From the NCBI RefSeq assembly GCF_008923205.2, contig NZ_WBMS02000036.1:41831-105830 (forward strand): 64,000 nucleotides of DNA, read 5' to 3'. This DNA comes from Actinomadura physcomitrii. GTDB lineage: Bacteria; Actinomycetota; Actinomycetes; Streptosporangiales; Streptosporangiaceae. Shown here in pieces: positions 1-7,730 of this stretch. Each line of letters starts with the position of its first letter. Position 1 is the stretch's first letter. Made by a program: the position numbers and the translations under genes. Below the pieces are notes generated by a model that had not been told where the DNA came from, did no database searches, and was given only the letters and a program-made list of their open reading frames with translations.

Positions 1-2
1 CG

Positions 3-377
3 CTCGGCGTCGACTGGTCGATCGGCGTGGCCGCCGCCTGGCTGACCTTCCTCGGCGGCCTGGCCCTGCGGCACCGCCGCATGCCCCGGGCACTGATGTG
101 GCTGGGGCTCGTCAGCTACTCGGTGTACCTGCTGCACCCGATGGTCGTCCAGACGGTCTGGCGGGCCGCCGGGGAGCGCGACGCGATGCCGCTGTGGGTG
201 CGGCTGGCCTGGGAGGGCGTGCTGCTGGCCGGCGTCCTCGTCGCCGCCGGACTGGCCCACCGCTACGTGGAGCGGCCCGCGCAACGCCTCGGCCGCCGGC
301 TGGCCCGGCGGCCCGGCCGCACGCCGGAGCCGCCGGCGGAACCGCCCGCGCCGCGGCCCGAGCCCGCCGCTTCCTAG
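3..377 (+). CDS. Acyltransferase-3 family membrane protein, C-terminal end (partial)
   Basis: The reading frame is open to the left edge, so only the last 124 or so codons are present. It has two hydrophobic segments, one containing SYSVYLLHP and one after PLWVRLAWEG. These are followed by an ERPAQRLGRR-type basic stretch and a Pro/Ala-rich tail. The pattern SYSVYLLHP followed by a late ERPxxRLGRR motif is typical of the last membrane helices of acyltransferase-3 (OafA/YrhL-like) proteins, which O-acylate surface sugars or other polar substrates at the membrane. The substrate cannot be read from this fragment. The gene ends about 170 bp before the divergent-looking PucR gene; a short GGAGG/CCTCC inverted repeat lies in between. 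Confidence 0.75.
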   Translation, partial: LGVDWSIGVAAAWLTFLGGLALRHRRMPRALMWLGLVSYSVYLLHPMVVQTVWRAAGERDAMPLWVRLAWEGVLLAGVLVAAGLAHRYVERPAQRLGRRLARRPGRTPEPPAEPPAPRPEPAAS

Positions 378-550
378 CCACCGGGGGGAACGGCCGGGGC
401 CGGCGGGGCACGTGATACGCATGACAGGAGGATTCGAGGAAACCTCCCGTCCGGGCATCCGCCTTCACCGCGCGTGCACCGGATGGTGACAGCGATCACT
501 TTCTTGCCTAGGGTGAGGCCGCCGGTTCACCCGCCCGGAGGGAGGTCCCT

Positions 551-1759
551 GTGGTCAGTCCCCTGCCGGACGGAGGCCGCGCGGCGCACGGCTCCATGCC
601 CGCCGAGCTGCCCGACCTGCTGCGCCAGCACCTGCAGGCGGCGGTCGAGGAGATGGAGCGGGAGATCCGCGACCAGGTCCCCGAGTACGCGGGCGACGGC
701 CGCGGCGAGTACGCCCTGCGGGTCGAGCGGACCGTCAGCGACACGGTCGCGTTCTTCGTCGACTCGGTCGACCACCCCGACGCCGACGCGCGGCACCTGA
801 CCGAGCTGTACATGCACCTCGGCGAGCTGGAGGCCCGGCAGGGGCGCGGGCTGGAGGCGCTGCAGAACGCGATGCGGGTGAGCAGCCAGATCGCCTGCCG
901 CCGGTTCATCAAGGACGCCTACCGGCTCGGCTGGTCGCGCGAGACGCTGGGCCGGCTGACCGACTCGCTGTTCATGCTGCTGGCACGGGTCGCCGACGCG
1001 GCGGCGCAGGGGTACGCCCGCGAGCAGGGGCAGCTGGCGACCGAGCGGGAGCAGCGCCGCGAGCGGCTGCGCGACGCGCTCGTCGCCGAGCCGTCGCCCG
1101 GGCACGAGGCGATCACCGAGCTGGCGGTCGCGGCGCGCTGGGACCCGCCGCGCAGCGTCGGGCTGGTCGCGCTGCCCGCCGGGGCGCCCGCGGGCGCCCG
1201 GATCCTGCCGCCGGCGGTGCTCGCCGCGTGGGACGCGCCCGTCCCGTACCTGGTCGTCCCCGACCCCGAGGGGCCGGGGCAGGACCGGCTGTGGCCGGCG
1301 CTGCGGCGGATCGGCACCGCCGCGATCGGACCGACGGTGCCGCTCACGCAGGGCGCGGTGTCGCTGCGGTGGGCGCGGCACGCGCTGACGCTGGTCGAGC
1401 GCGGGCTGCTGCCCGCCGGGGGGCCGGTCCGGTGCGCCGAGCACATCGCCCCGCTGGCCACGCTCGCGGCCGAGGAGCTGGTCGGCGCGACCGCCGGGGC
1501 GGTGCTCGGCCCGCTGCTCGACCTGGCGCCGGCGCGCCGGCAGCCGCTCGCCGAGACGCTGCTGACCTACCTGCAGTCCGGCGACAACGCGGTGGTCGCG
1601 GCGGAGCGGCTGCACATCCACGAGCAGACCGTCCGGTACCGGCTGCGGCGGATCACCGAGCTGACCGGCGGCCGGTTCACCGACCTCGACGGGCGGCTCG
1701 ACCTGATGCTGATGCTGAGCTGGCTGGTGCGGTCCGGGCGCGCGGAGGAGTCCGCCTGA
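551..1759 (+). CDS. PucR/CdaR-type transcriptional regulator
   Basis: The 402-residue protein ends in a PucR-type helix-turn-helix (roughly residues 335-395, with SGDNAVVAAERLHIHEQTVRYRLRRI). The N-terminal 150 residues are helical and resemble the RsbRD-like sensor region of actinobacterial PucR regulators. The middle resembles a degenerate GGDEF-like CdaR domain. The GTG start is supported by a strong GGAGGGAGG ribosome site about 6 nt upstream. Such regulators usually control nearby catabolic or stress genes in response to an unknown small molecule. No target is obvious here. Its 3' end overlaps about 190 bp of the opposite-strand esterase gene. Confidence 0.85.
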   Translation: MVSPLPDGGRAAHGSMPAELPDLLRQHLQAAVEEMEREIRDQVPEYAGDGRGEYALRVERTVSDTVAFFVDSVDHPDADARHLTELYMHLGELEARQGRGLEALQNAMRVSSQIACRRFIKDAYRLGWSRETLGRLTDSLFMLLARVADAAAQGYAREQGQLATEREQRRERLRDALVAEPSPGHEAITELAVAARWDPPRSVGLVALPAGAPAGARILPPAVLAAWDAPVPYLVVPDPEGPGQDRLWPALRRIGTAAIGPTVPLTQGAVSLRWARHALTLVERGLLPAGGPVRCAEHIAPLATLAAEELVGATAGAVLGPLLDLAPARRQPLAETLLTYLQSGDNAVVAAERLHIHEQTVRYRLRRITELTGGRFTDLDGRLDLMLMLSWLVRSGRAEESA

Positions 1760-2676
1760 CGCGGCCCTCCCGGCGGCCGGCCGGGCTGGGACGCGGCGAG
1801 GTGGTGGCCGAGGAACGCGAGCTGCGCCGGGAGGCGCGGGCGCCAGAAGCCGCCGTCGTGGCATCCGCGGCCCATGGAGCCCTCCGGGTGGATGCGCCCG
1901 CGCAGCCTGCGGGCCATCGGCGCGAACGGGTCGCTCGTGCCGCAGTCGACGCGGATCGGGATGCCCTTCAGCGCGTCCAGGTCGCCGAAGACGTCGTTGC
2001 GGGCGAAGTCGGCCGCGTCGTCGAAGGACCGCGCGTTGGTGCCGCGCGCGTCCGCGTAGGAGGCGAACAGGGCGGGCGAGGAGGCGACGGCGGCGGCCGT
2101 GCGCCGCGCGCCCAGCCTGCGCGCCAGCACGAGGGCGCCGTAGCCGCCCATCGACCAGCCGATGACGCCGATCCGGCCGGTGCGGGCGCCCTCGGCCGCC
2201 AGCCGCGGCAGCAGCTCGTCGACGATCATGCCGATGGGGTCGTCGCCGTCCGCCCGGGCGTGCCAGTAGGTGTCGGGCCCGCCGTCGACGGCCGCGATCG
2301 CGAACGGGGGGACGCCGCCGCGCGCGACCGCGTCCGGGAGGTAGTGGTCCAGCGCGAGGGCCCGCACGGCGGACGCCCCGTCGCCGCCGCTGCCGTGCAG
2401 GGCGACGGCGACCGGGAGGCCGCGCAGGGACCGGTTCCGCGCGGGCAGGACGACGGTGGCGGTGACGTTCGTGCGGCGGTGCGCCGACCGCCAGGCCGGC
2501 CGCCGGACGGTCGTGGACGCGGTCGGCGGCGCGGGCACGCTCCCGCACCGGCCGAGGGCCTTGTCGAGGCGGACCCGGCCGGGCAGCACGTCGTTCTCGA
2601 CGAGGGCGTAGCCCGTCCCGCCCGCCGCCGCGAAGGCGCCGAGTCCGCCGATGAGCAGCGCGCGTCTGGAGATCAA
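1567..2676 (-). CDS. Tat-exported alpha/beta-hydrolase (esterase)
   Basis: The protein starts with a twin-arginine signal (SRRALLIGG, then a hydrophobic stretch to about residue 27), so it should be exported folded. The hydrolase core shows an oxyanion region VALHGSGGDG, a nucleophile elbow GWSMGG, an acidic residue in CGTSDPF and a His in GCHDGGFW, a complete Ser-Asp-His set as in the esterase-D/FrsA-like group. The TTG start is preceded by GGAAGGA at 6 nt. After the last family-like segment (FLGHHLA) the frame continues for about 80 residues of Arg/Ser-rich sequence antisense to the end of the PucR gene. That tail may be real, or may mark a frameshift near 1760-1790. The substrate is unknown. 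Confidence 0.8.
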   Translation of the reverse strand: MISRRALLIGGLGAFAAAGGTGYALVENDVLPGRVRLDKALGRCGSVPAPPTASTTVRRPAWRSAHRRTNVTATVVLPARNRSLRGLPVAVALHGSGGDGASAVRALALDHYLPDAVARGGVPPFAIAAVDGGPDTYWHARADGDDPIGMIVDELLPRLAAEGARTGRIGVIGWSMGGYGALVLARRLGARRTAAAVASSPALFASYADARGTNARSFDDAADFARNDVFGDLDALKGIPIRVDCGTSDPFAPMARRLRGRIHPEGSMGRGCHDGGFWRPRLPAQLAFLGHHLAASQPGRPPGGPRQADSSARPDRTSQLSISIRSSRPSRSVNRPPVSSVIRRSRYRTVCSWMCSRSAATTALSPDCR

Positions 2677-2774
2677 CGAGAGTCCTTCCGGAGGGCGTGG
2701 TCACCCGATTGGATCTCCGGAGGGCCGCGAAGGTTCCGCGCGATCCGCACCGGGCGCGGCCGGGACCGGCGGGC

Positions 2775-3656
2775 TCAGGTGGCCGCGGCCTCGTCGGCGC
2801 GGCCGGGCGCGGACTGGGAGTGCGACAGGACGGTCACCCCGGCGGTGAGCAGGACGGCGCTCAGCGCGACCGCCGCGAACGCCGACGGCGAATGCGGCGG
2901 CTCGGTGTGGAAGGCGAAGACGGCCAGCACGTAGGACGCGACGGGGTTGGTCATCGTCATCGCGGTCATCGCGGCGGGCAGCGACCCGGCGGCGAACGCC
3001 TTCTGCTCCAGCACGAGCCCGAGCAGCGTGGACCCGGCGAGCGCGTACCCGGGCCAGTCGAGCGCCGTCGCGCCGACGCCGCGCTCGACCAGGTCGGCGG
3101 TGGTGAGCTTGATGAGCACGGCGGTCGCCGCGAACATCAGCCCGGAGCAGACGCCGAGCAGCACCGCCCGGACCGTCCCGCGGCGCAGGTTCGCGGCGCG
3201 CGACAGCGCCAGCACGAACGGGACGGCGGCCAGGCCGGCGAGGATCAGCCGCGGCCGGGACGGCTCGCCCTGCGCGGGGATCGCGCCGGGCACGGTGAAC
3301 AGCACCGCGAGGCCCGCGGTGACGGCGATCCCGCCGACCAGGTCGCCGCGGGCGGGGCGGCGGCCGGTCACGGCCGCGCCGAGCAGGATCGTGAACGCCA
3401 GCTGGGTGACCAGCAGCGGCTGGACGAGCGCCGTGGAGCCGAGGTGCAGGGCGGCGGCCTGGCTCATGAACCCGGCCAGGTTGGAGCCCCACCCGGCCAG
3501 CCAGACCGGATCGCGCAGCAGCGCGCCGATCAGCCGGGCGGCCGGGACACGGCCCTTGCCCTCCCCCACGGCGCGGCGCGCCGCGCGGTACTGCAGCGCG
3601 GCGGCCGCCGCGAACAGCAGCGCCGCCAGCACGCTGAACGCGGCGGACCACGCCAT
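2775..3656 (-). CDS. DMT-superfamily membrane permease (EamA-like)
   Basis: The product is about 293 residues with nine or ten hydrophobic helices, paired charged residues in loops and the small-residue-rich helices of the drug/metabolite transporter superfamily. The N-terminal half has QPLLVTQLAFTILLGA and the C-terminal half TALDWPGYALAGSTLLGLVLEQKAF, an internal duplication usual for the fold. The ATG overlaps the stop of the upstream PAP2 fusion gene (TGATG), so the two are translationally coupled and probably co-functional. A role in moving a lipid precursor or small metabolite made by the partner enzyme is possible, but it is inferred from position only. Confidence 0.8.
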   Translation of the reverse strand: MAWSAAFSVLAALLFAAAAALQYRAARRAVGEGKGRVPAARLIGALLRDPVWLAGWGSNLAGFMSQAAALHLGSTALVQPLLVTQLAFTILLGAAVTGRRPARGDLVGGIAVTAGLAVLFTVPGAIPAQGEPSRPRLILAGLAAVPFVLALSRAANLRRGTVRAVLLGVCSGLMFAATAVLIKLTTADLVERGVGATALDWPGYALAGSTLLGLVLEQKAFAAGSLPAAMTAMTMTNPVASYVLAVFAFHTEPPHSPSAFAAVALSAVLLTAGVTVLSHSQSAPGRADEAAAT

Positions 3657-5632
3657 CAAGGCGTTCCGGTCTGCGCGCCGCTGCGGCCGGGACCGGCGTC
3701 GACGCCGAACTCGGCCGCCAGCTTCTCGAACGCGCGCAGCAGGCCGCCGGCGAACCGGTCCGGCGCGGGCAGCGCCCGCGTCTCGGCGACCACGCAGACG
3801 TGCAGGGCGCCGTCCCGGCTCAGCGCCCCGACCGTGATCGGGACGCTTCCGGCGGGCGGCAGGATCGGGTGCAGGCCGCCGAGCGGCGCGCCCGCCAGCA
3901 GCAGCGGGCCGGACGGCCCGCGCAGGGTCGCGACGACCGCGCCGGCGAACGGGGCCGGGCCCGCGGGCGGGCGGTCCCCGGCGGCCCGGCGCAGGCCGGC
4001 GAGCCGTTCGCGCAGCGGGCGGTCGTCGACGGGGACGTCCAGCCGGCGGTCGCCGCCGCGCTCCTCCGGCACGACGGCGACGCGCAGCGTCCACGCGCCG
4101 GACGGCGCCCCGCCCTCCTCCGCGGCGGCCTCGGCGGCGGCGTCGCCGGTGAGGGCGGCCAGCAGGGCGGTGAGCCGGACGCCGGCGGCGCGGGCGACCT
4201 CGCGGACCCGGTCCAGCGGCAGCGTGGCGGTCCCGAAGCCGTACCGGGGCGCGGCGCCGCCGCCGATCGCGGGCGGCGCCGCCATGGCGGGCGGGGCGGG
4301 CGCCGGCAGCACGGCGCTCCGGCCGGGCCCGGGGACGTCCGCGGCCGGGTCGAGGATACCGCGCAGCGGGCCGAGAGGGCCGTCGCCGTCCGCGAGGGCG
4401 CGGTGGAGCAGCACGACCACGGCGTCCGGGGCCGTCCCGCCGCCGCGGATCAGGTGCAGCCGCCACGGCGGGCGGCCGGCGCCGAGCGGTTCCGCGATCA
4501 GCCGCGCGACCAGCGCGTCCCGGGCGCGGCGGTCGCCCGGGGCGGGCAGCGCGGTCTCGCGGACGTGCCAGCCAAGGTCGATCTCCGCGGCGCCGTCCAG
4601 GCGCGCGCGGTCCGGCCCGCCGGGCGGGCGGAGCCGGCCGGCCGGCCGGGGCAGGTCGGTGAGCCGGGGCAGGTCGGGCAGCCGCTCGGCCAGCAGCGCC
4701 CGCACGCGCGCGGCGGCGGGGCCCGGCCCGGTGAACTCCGCGACGCCTCCCACGACCTGCGGCACCTCCCCGCTCTCCCCGGACGCGGGCGGCGCGCCGG
4801 CGGCGGCCCGCCGCGGCGGGGCGGAGGGCGCGTCCGGTACCGCCTCCCCCCGGAGATCGTGCCCCGGCAGCAGGCCCCTCAAGACCCCGGCCCGGACGAG
4901 CCGGGCGCGCAGCGCCTCCGCGCCCGCCGCGGCGGGGACCAGCAGCAGCCCGCCCGGGATGTCCACCACGTAGTGCGCGGCCGTCGCGACGATCACCAGG
5001 CCGGTGACCACCAGGTGCAGGGCGCACAGGCAGGCGACGGCGGCGCCGCAGCGGGCGCGGACGGCGGCGACGCCGATCCACGCCACCCAGCCGATGTGCA
5101 GGCTGGGCATCGCCGCGTACGGGTTCGCGCCGGCCGAGACCGCGCCGGTGCCCCAGGTGGCGGGCGGATGGTGCAGCGCGATGATGTCGGTGTACCCCTC
5201 GCCGGGCAGCAGCCGCGGCGGCGTCGACGGCCAGGCCGCGAAGCAGCAGATCGCGATCAGGGTGATCCAGATCAGCATGTTGCGGGCCCACGGGTAGGCG
5301 GGGCTGCGCCGCCACCACAGGTAGCCGACGAACCCGAAGGTGGCGAGCACGTACGTCGTCGCGTACTCCCACGCGGCCAGCGCGCCGAGCCACCCGTGCC
5401 GGATGAGCACGCCGTTGAGCTGGTGCCCGACGTCCAGGTGCGCCCACCGCTCCAGGGCCAGCAGCGACCGGCCGTGGGCGTCGCTGACGGCCCGCGCCCC
5501 GGCGAACGCGTGCGTGAAGGCCAGGTACACCGCCAGTACGGCCAGCCCCGCGGCGATCTCGCGCGCGGCCGCGGCCGCGCGCCCGCGCTCGTCCTCGCGC
5601 GCACCGGACGGGGCCGCCTCGCACCGGGTCAC
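3656..5632 (-). CDS. PAP2 phosphatase / WS-DGAT-like acyltransferase fusion protein
   Basis: Residues 20-245 are a membrane PAP2 domain with the second and third phosphatase motifs visible as AMPSLHIGW (176-179 = PSLH) and AHYVVD (His220, Asp224), in the Aur1/inositol-phosphotransferase style. After a Pro/Ala linker, residues 290-655 look like a wax-ester synthase/diacylglycerol acyltransferase domain. The usual HHxxxDG site reads HRALADG (410-416), so the second, catalytic-type His is Arg. The PAP2 half may dephosphorylate a lipid phosphate and the second half bind or acylate the product. I chose the GTG preceded by GGGAGGA rather than the GTG 18 codons upstream, which has no good ribosome site. 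It is coupled to the following permease. Confidence 0.8.
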   Translation of the reverse strand: MTRCEAAPSGAREDERGRAAAAAREIAAGLAVLAVYLAFTHAFAGARAVSDAHGRSLLALERWAHLDVGHQLNGVLIRHGWLGALAAWEYATTYVLATFGFVGYLWWRRSPAYPWARNMLIWITLIAICCFAAWPSTPPRLLPGEGYTDIIALHHPPATWGTGAVSAGANPYAAMPSLHIGWVAWIGVAAVRARCGAAVACLCALHLVVTGLVIVATAAHYVVDIPGGLLLVPAAAGAEALRARLVRAGVLRGLLPGHDLRGEAVPDAPSAPPRRAAAGAPPASGESGEVPQVVGGVAEFTGPGPAAARVRALLAERLPDLPRLTDLPRPAGRLRPPGGPDRARLDGAAEIDLGWHVRETALPAPGDRRARDALVARLIAEPLGAGRPPWRLHLIRGGGTAPDAVVVLLHRALADGDGPLGPLRGILDPAADVPGPGRSAVLPAPAPPAMAAPPAIGGGAAPRYGFGTATLPLDRVREVARAAGVRLTALLAALTGDAAAEAAAEEGGAPSGAWTLRVAVVPEERGGDRRLDVPVDDRPLRERLAGLRRAAGDRPPAGPAPFAGAVVATLRGPSGPLLLAGAPLGGLHPILPPAGSVPITVGALSRDGALHVCVVAETRALPAPDRFAGGLLRAFEKLAAEFGVDAGPGRSGAQTGTP

Positions 5633-5805
5633 GCCGCTCCTCCCGCCTCTGCCATCGCACCACCCCCTACCGATCATCCTCCCCACGATCGTTCACGACG
5701 ACCATGAGGGGGTGGTCGATCGCCGCCTTTTTCGCGGCAAGAACCCGGGAACCGCCCGCGCCTGGGCATTACGGTGAGGTCGATGGGCGGCCGGCGCGCG
5801 GGGCG

Positions 5806-6126
5806 TCAGGCGAGGGGGACGCGGAGGCCGACGGTGCCGCGCAGGTCGAGCCAGGCCGTCCCGTTCCCGAGGACCAGCCGCAGGACGACGTGCTCGCATC
5901 GCGGGCACCGGGCGACGGCGCCCGGCGCGTGCGTGTAGACGCGCAGGCGCGGCAGCGGTCCCGCGAGGCCGCACGCGGTGCACCGCACCGCGGCCCTGGT
6001 CACGTCCACGCCGAACACCTCGCTCAGGGGCCCGGCGAGCGCGTTGCCGTCCTGGTAAGCGCCGGTGTCCTCGTAGACGACGGCCTCCGCTCGCGTGCCC
6101 GCGCCCGCTCCCGTGTCCGGTCCCAT
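5806..6126 (-). CDS. DUF6510-type zinc-ribbon protein
   Basis: This 106-residue protein carries a CTACG...CPRCEH pair of CxxC knuckles (about residues 48-76) that should bind one zinc. Small proteins of this type, catalogued as DUF6510, commonly follow a ferredoxin-reductase gene and a sulfite-oxidase-like gene in actinobacteria, exactly as here. The ATG begins one base after the stop of the reductase, so it is the last gene of a three-gene operon. The function is not known; a structural or assembly partner for the oxidoreductase is a reasonable guess. Confidence 0.8.
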   Translation of the reverse strand: MGPDTGAGAGTRAEAVVYEDTGAYQDGNALAGPLSEVFGVDVTRAAVRCTACGLAGPLPRLRVYTHAPGAVARCPRCEHVVLRLVLGNGTAWLDLRGTVGLRVPLA

Positions 6127-6127
6127 G

Positions 6128-6880
6128 TCAGCCTCCCGTCGGCCCGAAACGCTCGGTCTTGATCCGGCGGGGGTCGTGGCCCAGCGCGACCAGCAGGTCG
6201 GCCGCCGCCTCCACGAAGCCGGTGGGCCCGCACACGAAGCAGGCCGGGTCGAACTCCGGCGGCCAGGCCCACGCGGCGAGGTCACCCTTCGCCAGCCGCC
6301 CCGGCGGCCTCGGCCAGCCGTCCGGCGCGGCGCGCGTGTACAGCGGGAAGACCTCCACGCCCGGGTCGGGGCGCCGCAGCTCATCGGCGTACCACCGGTC
6401 GCCGGGCGTGCGGACGGAGTACACCAGGCGGAACGGGACGCGCGATCCCGCCGCCCGCCGGGACCGCACCATCGCCATCAGCGGCGCCGCCCCGGCCCCG
6501 CCCGCGACGAGCGTGACGGGCGCCGGGGCGTCCGGCCGCCACACGAACCAGCCGCCGACCGGTCCGCGGATCTCGACCGGGTCGCCCGCCGCGAAGACCC
6601 CGGTCAGGTACGGGGAGACCTCGCCGTCCGGGACGTTCTGCACGGTCAGCTCGACGCGGTCGCCGTCCGCCGCGGCGGCGAGCGAGTAGCTGCGCTGGGC
6701 GCTGTACCCGTCGGCGGCGGTGAGCCGGACGTCGACGTGCTGGCCCGCGAGGTGGCCCGGCCAGCCGGGGACGTCCAGCACGAGCGTCCGCGCGGTGGGC
6801 GTCTCGTCGCGGGTCTCCGCGAGCCGCGCCACCCGCCACTCCAGCCGGGTCAGTCGCCCTGGTACCGCTGTTCCAGCCAT
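6128..6880 (-). CDS. Ferredoxin-reductase-like FAD/NAD(P)H oxidoreductase
   Basis: The 250-residue protein has an FAD-binding barrel with the RSYSLA motif (flavin phosphate contact), then a nucleotide domain with LVAGGAGAAPLMAM and the CGPTGF motif that positions the nicotinamide. No 2Fe-2S domain follows, so electrons must leave from FAD directly to a partner. It overlaps the upstream molybdenum-enzyme gene by 31 nt, strongly suggesting that it feeds or drains electrons from that enzyme. The start at the ATG (MAGTAVPG) has only a weak GGGGA ribosome site, so a later start is possible. Confidence 0.87.
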   Translation of the reverse strand: MAGTAVPGRLTRLEWRVARLAETRDETPTARTLVLDVPGWPGHLAGQHVDVRLTAADGYSAQRSYSLAAAADGDRVELTVQNVPDGEVSPYLTGVFAAGDPVEIRGPVGGWFVWRPDAPAPVTLVAGGAGAAPLMAMVRSRRAAGSRVPFRLVYSVRTPGDRWYADELRRPDPGVEVFPLYTRAAPDGWPRPPGRLAKGDLAAWAWPPEFDPACFVCGPTGFVEAAADLLVALGHDPRRIKTERFGPTGG

Positions 6881-7449
6881 GGGTCCCCGTAGTCGTGGTA
6901 GCCGGCCGTCTCCCAGAAGCCGGGCTCGTCCTGGGTGAGCAGGTCGAGGCCGTGGACCCACTTGGCCGACTTCCAGAAGTACAGGTGCGGAACGAGCAGC
7001 CGCACCGGGCCGCCGTGCTCGGGGTGCAGGTCCTCGTCGTCGAAGCGGTACGCCAGCCACGCCCGCCCGTCCAGCAGGTCCTCCAGGGGCAGGTTGGTGG
7101 TGTAGCCGCCGTAGGACCGGGCGAGCGCGTGGTCGGCCGCCGTGTCCATGTCCGCGAGGAGGGTGTCCAGGGAGACGCCCGTCCAGGTGGTGCCGAGCTT
7201 GGACCACTTGGTCACGCAGTGGATGTCGACGGTCGGCGTCTCGGACGGGAGCGCCCGGAACTCCCGCCAGGTCCAGCGGCGCCGGTCGCCGGTCTCGGTG
7301 GTGACGACGAACTCCCACTCGTCCCGGTCGATCCGGGGCGTCGGCCCCGCGGACAGGACCGGGAAGTCGTCGGTGAGGTACTGGCCGGGCGGCAGTTTCA
7401 CGTCCCCCTGCCGCCGCCTGCCGTGGAATCCGGGCGAGACGATGCCCAT
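6850..7449 (-). CDS. Sulfite-oxidase-like molybdopterin oxidoreductase
   Basis: About 199 residues cover a single molybdopterin-binding sulfite-oxidase fold, without dimerisation or heme domain. The cysteine in DIHCVTKWSK is the expected molybdenum ligand, and SYGGYTTNLPLEDLL and GGPVRLLVPHLYFWKSAKW are family landmarks. No Tat signal is visible, so it is probably cytoplasmic, unlike MsrP/YedY. I chose the ATG preceded by GGGAG rather than the TTG 21 codons upstream. It heads an operon with the reductase and the zinc-ribbon protein. The substrate is unknown; sulfite or an oxidised sulfur or nitrogen compound would fit the family. Confidence 0.87.
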   Translation of the reverse strand: MGIVSPGFHGRRRQGDVKLPPGQYLTDDFPVLSAGPTPRIDRDEWEFVVTTETGDRRRWTWREFRALPSETPTVDIHCVTKWSKLGTTWTGVSLDTLLADMDTAADHALARSYGGYTTNLPLEDLLDGRAWLAYRFDDEDLHPEHGGPVRLLVPHLYFWKSAKWVHGLDLLTQDEPGFWETAGYHDYGDPWLEQRYQGD

Positions 7450-7598
7450 CCCCGCTCCCTGTTCGTCCGGACGGCCCGTTCGCCCGCTTCCTTCCCGGTC
7501 AGGAGCGTTCAACCCTCGGGCGGCGCGCAGTTCCAGGGCGGCGGAAGATCTTGATCCGGCGGCGGACGTCCCGCCGGGCCGCTAGGCTGCGCTGCGGC

Positions 7599-7673
7599 AA
7601 GGCCGTAGCGCAGAGGTCGTCGCGCCTTACAGCGGGCTGGAGGACGTCGGTTCGAATCCGACCGGCCTTGCCA
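7599..7673 (+). tRNA. tRNA-like gene with aberrant anticodon arm (possible tRNA-Val(UAC) or pseudo-tRNA)
   Basis: A 7-bp acceptor stem (AAGGCCG with CGGCCTT), TA at positions 8-9, a D-arm GCGC/GCGC with GG in its loop, a perfect T-arm (GTCGG, TTCGAAT, CCGAC), a discriminator G and an encoded CCA are all present. Between the D and T arms there are only 20 nt instead of about 23. The loop-like CTTACAG would give a UAC (Val) anticodon, but no 5-bp anticodon stem can form around it. The acceptor helix can extend to 10 bp (7596-7605 with 7663-7672). It may be a decayed tRNA or an unusual functional one. Confidence 0.5.
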
Positions 7674-7730
7674 CCCCAGCCTCGGTCCGCGCCGGGCCGC
7701 GGGGCACGGCGCGCGGGAACGGGGGACGCG

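Noticed and set aside
427..447. GGAGG/CCTCC hairpin after the acyltransferase gene as a terminator
   Set aside because: The stem is only 5 bp with an 11-nt loop and lacks a U-run, too weak to call.
2059..2070. CRISPR-like or tandem repeats in GC-rich runs
   Set aside because: I looked for evenly spaced repeats across the window and saw only codon-level repetition and terminator hairpins, no array.
527..2704. Long minus-strand frame across the PucR gene and esterase
   Set aside because: Composition is Arg/Pro/Gln-rich with no motif, and it runs through the well-supported PucR and esterase genes in other phases.
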